From contig JAHQRK010000020.1 in the NCBI GenBank assembly GCA_019828595.1, positions 186,001 through 250,000 on the forward strand: 64,000 nt of DNA, given 5' to 3'. The stretch comes from Aphanomyces cochlioides. Taxonomy: Eukaryota; Oomycota; Saprolegniomycetes; Saprolegniales; Verrucalvaceae. The notes beneath the pieces were generated by a model that saw only the letters and a list, made by a program, of their open reading frames with translations, did no database searches and was not told where the DNA came from. Of this stretch, positions 59,506-64,000 are shown piece after piece (position 1 is the stretch's first letter; the number at the start of each line of letters is the position of its first letter). Position numbers and translations under genes: made by a program.

Positions 59506-62500
59506 ATGTCTTCAAAAGCTAATAATGCAATTAAAGCAACTAGAGCCAAGTCAGTAGTCTATCAACAGGCTAAATCACTTGGTCTCCCCGTTAGATGGGA
59601 TATGAAAATATCCAAGATCCAAGAAATCCTAAATCAACCACAACGTAAAGCTGACTCTCAGACTAAAATTGCATCAGTCTTTAAGATGTATAAAGCTAAA
59701 TCACAATTAAGTGATTTCAAAGCATTAAAGAAGGTTAACAGTTATCAAACAACAACTTTGCTTCTTGAACAATTTAAGCGAATTCGTCCAAACATCATTG
59801 CTCCTGCCGACAAAAACTTATTAGTTCATTTTCTGGATATAGATGGATCAACTCTTCGAACGTATCATTTGAATTCTAATCAAGTAAATATTGAAAATCT
59901 TTATATAACTGAAAATAATGAATACACATCCGGAGCTGATGTTGATCTTAACATTCTTCCAACAACAATGATAACGTTAGAATGGATTGAAGATCCAAAG
60001 CAATCCAGATCATCTCGCAAAAACTTTTTCCGTTATTTAACAAAAGCAGATTATTTACTTGACCAATTTCAAGTATATCCTGAATCACCAAATGGTCTTC
60101 CAAAAGAATCAGAAATTCCATGCTTTCTATATGCTCTTGAGCAAGGAGGAGTTTCAAAAGTCATTGTTAATAAAATTAAGCAACTAATGTTTCATTCAGG
60201 TATTACAACTAATTTGTTTAAAAAAATAGCAGAAAAGTTTAAGTTAAGATTGGAAGTAAAAACCTATAAAAACAATAATGGAGTTAAAAGTTATAATATT
60301 AATAATTATGGACCTCATAGTAACAATGTAATTCGTCTTGGAGTAACGCCAAAACACGTATTTGCTATTAAAGAAACTAAAATCACTCTAACAGCTCTTA
60401 ATAATCCAGAAATTGTAAAAATAGAAGGATCGACTGAATTTATACTTCATCACGGACGAGTTAGTTATAATTCAAAACGAATCAAGTTTCTTGACAGTTT
60501 TGAAGTCATTTCACATTTATATCACAACAGAGATAAATTACTTATTCCTATTACTCAAAGTAATGTTCCTAAACTACTTAACAATGAGTATCAAAAAGTT
60601 GATTCATTATATGAAGAAGACTTTGATGAGAATACATTCAAAGAAATTGGACGTGTTGATGGTACAATGAAATTTGGTCAATCGCCTTTCAATCAAGTAA
60701 TTAATAAATACACTAAACAATATGAAGAAATAATCAACTTTAATGTTATCTATTTCGATTTTGAAACATTAGTAAATAATGATAACGAGCACGTTGCCTA
60801 CTGCATATCTTTCAAGATCCTAAAGTATAAATTTAGAAAGCTGTATTCAACAGGCGAAACACAAAACTTTTATGGGTTTGACTGTGCTCAACGATTTCTA
60901 GAGTCAATTCCCGAAAAGAGTCATAATTTACTTTGGGCTCACAATGCTGGATTCGATTTGCGTTTTCTAATGAAACACGTAACAAGCTTTTCTCAAAAGA
61001 GCAATATGATAGAATGCGGAACTCGACTAAAGCAAGCTCATTGCTTTTATAAAAGCTCTGAACTTGTAGTCAAATGCTCAATGAGTTTTATTAATAGCAA
61101 ACTTGCAAATCTTCCAAAGATGTTCAAGGATGCAAGCAAAGATCTTAACTTAGAAAAAGAATCATTTCCTCATGACTTCATAAATGAAAACAACTTCAAG
61201 TCAATGTGGAAGCTTAGCTATCTCAATGGATTTGAAGACAAAGGAGCTATGATTGCCAACGCAAACAAGATCGGTGCAGTAATTGAAGACCAAATCGATA
61301 TCCAGAAGTATGCTATACATTATTGTAATCGCGATGTTGATGTTCTTCACACTTGTTTTGAAGCTTTCAGAATGATGTTTATTAATCGTTTCAACATTGA
61401 TGTATATCGATTTATGTCTATGCCATCAATTGCTTATGCAATTCAACATAATCAAGGTTGCTTTGATGGTTGCTATGAACAAAATGGAATCGTTCTGGGA
61501 TTTATCAGACAAGCTATTGTTGGAGGACGAGTTATGACTCGAGATAATAAGAAGTATCACATTAAACATCAATTATCGGATTTTGATGCTGTTTCACTAT
61601 ATCCATCAGGACAATCAATATTAAGCGGTTATGTAAAAGGTAAAGCAAAATTCTTTAAGGATACAATTCCGAATAATGCTGATTATTACATTGCTCGAGT
61701 TAGATTTAACTCTATCGGAAAACATCAAAGTTTTCCACTTTTAAGTATTCAACAAGATGGATCACGTGGTTTTACAAATGATATCATAGGACAAACAATG
61801 GTTATTGGAAAGCAAGCTCTTGAAGATATTGTAAAATTTCAAAATGCTACATATACGGTAATTGAAGGTTGTTATTGGGATGAAGGTTTTAATCCAAAGA
61901 TAGTAGAAGCAGTAAAAGAATTATTCAACGAACGACTTAAGTTGAAAAAAGAAGGCAATCCTCTACAAGAAGGAATCAAATTGCTCCTCAATAGCGCTTA
62001 CGGAAAGCTAATTCAAAAACCAATTGTAAAAGAGAAGATACTTGTCAAAGGATCTGACGAGATTAAAGAGCGAACAAAACGAAAGATTCATAAAATGATT
62101 TCAAGAACGCCAATTACTGATGATTTGGCATTATTTGAAGAACACAAATATCTCTATGAACATTATTCACCAGCTCATCTTGGAGTTCAGATACTCGATT
62201 CTTCAAAACATATTATGAATGAAGTTATGTGTCTTGCAGAAGATATTAAAGCTAACATTTGGTATCAGGATACAGATTCGATGATGATTGATCGTGATGG
62301 GGTTCCAAAATTGGCAATCGCTTTTAAAGAAAAATATGGAAGAGAACTAATTGGAAAGCAAATGGGGCAATTTCATACAGATTTTAGTCTTGAAGGTTCA
62401 AAAGGAGAGGTTTATGCTAAGGAGTCAATATTCTTAGGAAAAAAAAGCTATGTGAATGTGCTATCTTGCGATGGTAATGATGTTGAGGGACATCATATTC

Positions 62501-62679
62501 GTATGAAGGGTATTCCTGGAAAGCTTCTTAAAGAAAATCCTCTCGAAAAGTATGTGAAGATGTATAATGGTGAATCAATGGAATTTGATCTAAGCGAATG
62601 TTGTTCAATCGACATTAACACTAAGACACAAAAGGTAAGCAAGAGATTGAAGTTTACAAGAAAAGTTTCATTTGCTTAG
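59506..62679 (+). CDS. protein-primed family B DNA polymerase (copy B)
   Basis: Encodes the same 1057 residues as the gene at 51030-54203, with all exonuclease and polymerase motifs intact (DFETLV, AHNAGFD, DFDAVSLYPS, NSAYGK, YQDTDSM). The leader TTATATAGATCTGAAAAATT before the ATG is also the same. Full identity over 3.2 kb means a very recent copy or an assembly duplicate. Confidence 0.97.
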   Translation: MSSKANNAIKATRAKSVVYQQAKSLGLPVRWDMKISKIQEILNQPQRKADSQTKIASVFKMYKAKSQLSDFKALKKVNSYQTTTLLLEQFKRIRPNIIAPADKNLLVHFLDIDGSTLRTYHLNSNQVNIENLYITENNEYTSGADVDLNILPTTMITLEWIEDPKQSRSSRKNFFRYLTKADYLLDQFQVYPESPNGLPKESEIPCFLYALEQGGVSKVIVNKIKQLMFHSGITTNLFKKIAEKFKLRLEVKTYKNNNGVKSYNINNYGPHSNNVIRLGVTPKHVFAIKETKITLTALNNPEIVKIEGSTEFILHHGRVSYNSKRIKFLDSFEVISHLYHNRDKLLIPITQSNVPKLLNNEYQKVDSLYEEDFDENTFKEIGRVDGTMKFGQSPFNQVINKYTKQYEEIINFNVIYFDFETLVNNDNEHVAYCISFKILKYKFRKLYSTGETQNFYGFDCAQRFLESIPEKSHNLLWAHNAGFDLRFLMKHVTSFSQKSNMIECGTRLKQAHCFYKSSELVVKCSMSFINSKLANLPKMFKDASKDLNLEKESFPHDFINENNFKSMWKLSYLNGFEDKGAMIANANKIGAVIEDQIDIQKYAIHYCNRDVDVLHTCFEAFRMMFINRFNIDVYRFMSMPSIAYAIQHNQGCFDGCYEQNGIVLGFIRQAIVGGRVMTRDNKKYHIKHQLSDFDAVSLYPSGQSILSGYVKGKAKFFKDTIPNNADYYIARVRFNSIGKHQSFPLLSIQQDGSRGFTNDIIGQTMVIGKQALEDIVKFQNATYTVIEGCYWDEGFNPKIVEAVKELFNERLKLKKEGNPLQEGIKLLLNSAYGKLIQKPIVKEKILVKGSDEIKERTKRKIHKMISRTPITDDLALFEEHKYLYEHYSPAHLGVQILDSSKHIMNEVMCLAEDIKANIWYQDTDSMMIDRDGVPKLAIAFKEKYGRELIGKQMGQFHTDFSLEGSKGEVYAKESIFLGKKSYVNVLSCDGNDVEGHHIRMKGIPGKLLKENPLEKYVKMYNGESMEFDLSECCSIDINTKTQKVSKRLKFTRKVSFA

Positions 62680-62688
62680 ATATATAAT

Positions 62689-63777
62689 ATGTCTGCACTT
62701 CTTAAAAAATTATACTATGATCCAAAGATTGGATTCATTAGCGCAACAGCATTGTATAAAAAAGCAAAAGAACTTAATAATTCTATTACTCTAAAACAAG
62801 TTCGCGATTGGTATAAGAAACAAACTGATATTCAACAGCATTCAGCTCAAAACAAGAAATTTCCTGAGTTCAAAATTGCAAGCAACAATCCAAACTCATG
62901 GCAAATGGATTTAGCTTTTTGGCAAAAACAACCAATATTTATCGCAATCAATATTAACAGTCGAATCGGCTTCGCCAAATTGTTGAAAAACAAAACTGCG
63001 CCTGTAGTTAGAAAAGCAATAGAAGAATTTCTTTCTCGAAACAAAACACATTCGTTTACATCAGATAATGGAAATGAGTTTATGAATAAAAAAGTTCAAG
63101 AACTGTTAACAAAAGAACATATCAGTCATTACGCTGGAGAGTCTGGGGATCATACAATTCTAGGCAAGGTAGATCGATTCATTAGAACGTTAAAATCAAG
63201 ACTAACCAAAATGTTCGAGACAGGAATCTTTAAAAAGCTAACTCAAAAGCATCTAAACGATGCAATTTCAAATTACAATGACACGGAACATTCATCCATT
63301 CATGCAACGCCAAATGAGATGAAAGGAAAAGTCATATTTTCCGAAAATGATCATAACCAAAATGTAGCAAAGCAAGTCTTAGAAAGCATCCCGATTGGCT
63401 CAAAAGTACGTTACAAATTGAAACCACAAAATCCATTTCAAAAAGAAGGTGCTAAATATTCAAAATCCGTTTATGAATTTATTGGATTAGATGGACTAAA
63501 GACGCATTTACGATCAAAAAATAATCACGTCGTATATAAACCAGTTAATGATATAAAAATAGTAGAAGCTCAAACTACTGACGCTGATGGAAGAGCAAAT
63601 GACATTTATGAAGCTGAGAAAATTTTAAGTCACAAGAAACTAAAAAATGGTCAATACAAATATCTGGTTAAATGGGCTGATGGAAGTGAATCATGGGAGC
63701 CTCAGAAGAATCTAAGAATATTTAATAAAAATCAAATGAGTCAATTAGAAAAAAATTATTTTGCACAGGTAATATAA
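62689..63777 (+). CDS. Polinton integrase with chromodomain (copy B)
   Basis: 362 residues, identical to the copy at 49932-51020 except Gln for Lys in KLKPQNPF (base 63427). It keeps Asp 74, Asp 126 and Asp 162 and the C-terminal chromodomain. It begins nine bases after the PolB stop. Confidence 0.93.
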   Translation: MSALLKKLYYDPKIGFISATALYKKAKELNNSITLKQVRDWYKKQTDIQQHSAQNKKFPEFKIASNNPNSWQMDLAFWQKQPIFIAININSRIGFAKLLKNKTAPVVRKAIEEFLSRNKTHSFTSDNGNEFMNKKVQELLTKEHISHYAGESGDHTILGKVDRFIRTLKSRLTKMFETGIFKKLTQKHLNDAISNYNDTEHSSIHATPNEMKGKVIFSENDHNQNVAKQVLESIPIGSKVRYKLKPQNPFQKEGAKYSKSVYEFIGLDGLKTHLRSKNNHVVYKPVNDIKIVEAQTTDADGRANDIYEAEKILSHKKLKNGQYKYLVKWADGSESWEPQKNLRIFNKNQMSQLEKNYFAQVI

Positions 63778-63815
63778 ACTACCAAATATATATACGTTAA
63801 TTAATTCGTAGTAAA

Positions 63816-64000
63816 ATGTATCCGAGCTATAAGGATCTCGCTGATAAAAAAGCAAAATTACAAGAATATTATGATCAAATCAAACTTGATAAAAAGATCG
63901 ATGCTATTAAACAAAAGGCATATGAAACTGCTATTTGGAGTAGTGATGTTGCATCAAATGTAATTCTACCAAAACCTCAAATGTCTTCAAATATTGGCAG
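63816..64000 (+). CDS. 443-residue virion-associated protein (copy B, first 61 codons)
   Basis: Same start as the gene at 48562-49893 (MYPSYKDLADKKAKLQ), cut by the end of the window before the QT repeat region. The leader AAATATATATACG lies 25-35 bases upstream. Confidence 0.85.
   Translation, partial: MYPSYKDLADKKAKLQEYYDQIKLDKKIDAIKQKAYETAIWSSDVASNVILPKPQMSSNIG

Larger units (their letters stand above)
58936..64000. mobile_element. Polinton/Maverick element, copy B (partial, runs off the window)
   Basis: From 58936 onward the sequence is the reverse complement of element A from 54773 downward (paired coordinates add to 113709). I see one base difference, 63427 against 50282. Its outer flank differs from both flanks of element A. 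Only the PolB end lies in the window; capsid genes and any Crinkler-like cargo would be beyond 64000. Confidence 0.95.

Noticed and set aside
1..64000. tRNA and rRNA genes, riboswitches, bacterial ribosome-binding sites
   Set aside because: None was found by eye, and the gene structure is eukaryotic. A tRNA scan was not possible here.

Overview
The window looks like nuclear DNA of an oomycete, most likely a member of the Saprolegniales (Aphanomyces/Saprolegnia-like). The reasons are very short GT-AG introns (41-55 bp) that restore frames exactly in several genes, a Crinkler-type NTPase/nuclease, a START-FYVE protein, a Cys/His/Gly-repeat zinc protein, GH17 glucanases joined to PAN/Apple-like repeats, and Pro/Thr-rich secreted proteins. 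I saw no rRNA, tRNA, CRISPR array or bacterial-style operon. The clade is inferred, not proven.

Region 1 (1-24.8 kb) is a host locus worn down by transposons. It holds two decayed copies of a membrane-protein family (0.2-2.1 kb and 16.0-17.2 kb), a decayed membrane/PH-like gene, a 2OG-oxygenase-like secreted protein, a dead and an intact cysteine dioxygenase copy, a RING-Tubby fusion, a ten-exon acid-sphingomyelinase-like phosphodiesterase, a zinc-repeat protein, a hAT transposase, a piggyBac element, a chromodomain Ty3/gypsy remnant and a GH17-PAN gene with a nonsense codon.

Region 2 (24.85-35.59 kb) is a Ty3/gypsy LTR retrotransposon with near-identical LTRs. Its pol is broken in several places, yet on the opposite strand it carries an intact three-exon gene for 496 residues between pol and the 3' LTR. 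It sits inside the left arm of the inverted repeat described next, and the uninterrupted right arm shows the empty site.

Region 3 (35.59-56.73 kb) is a 17.2-kb Polinton/Maverick (37543-54773) with 280-bp terminal inverted repeats. It has the whole virion and replication core: protein-primed PolB, integrase with chromodomain, adenain-like protease, major capsid protein, penton-like protein, A32/FtsK-like ATPase, a pVI-like protein, and a fibre with an S74 self-cleaving chaperone. It also carries one gene of host style, an intron-containing Crinkler/RHS-like NTPase-nuclease. The element is framed by inverted copies of about 1.96 kb of host DNA, each with a GH17 gene, so no ordinary target-site duplication is present.

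Region 4 (56.73-64 kb) has a START-FYVE gene and then a second Polinton copy (58936 to the window end) in the opposite orientation, nearly identical to the first through PolB and integrase.

The virus-like genes form one working set. The protease has plausible cleavage sites ((M/I/L)xGxG) in two of its neighbours, the 443-aa and 159-aa proteins. The 443-aa protein also has an evenly spaced series of QT motifs that resemble multivalent dynein-light-chain (LC8) anchors. Many host and transposon genes are broken by single-base changes, which may be decay or uncorrected long-read errors.
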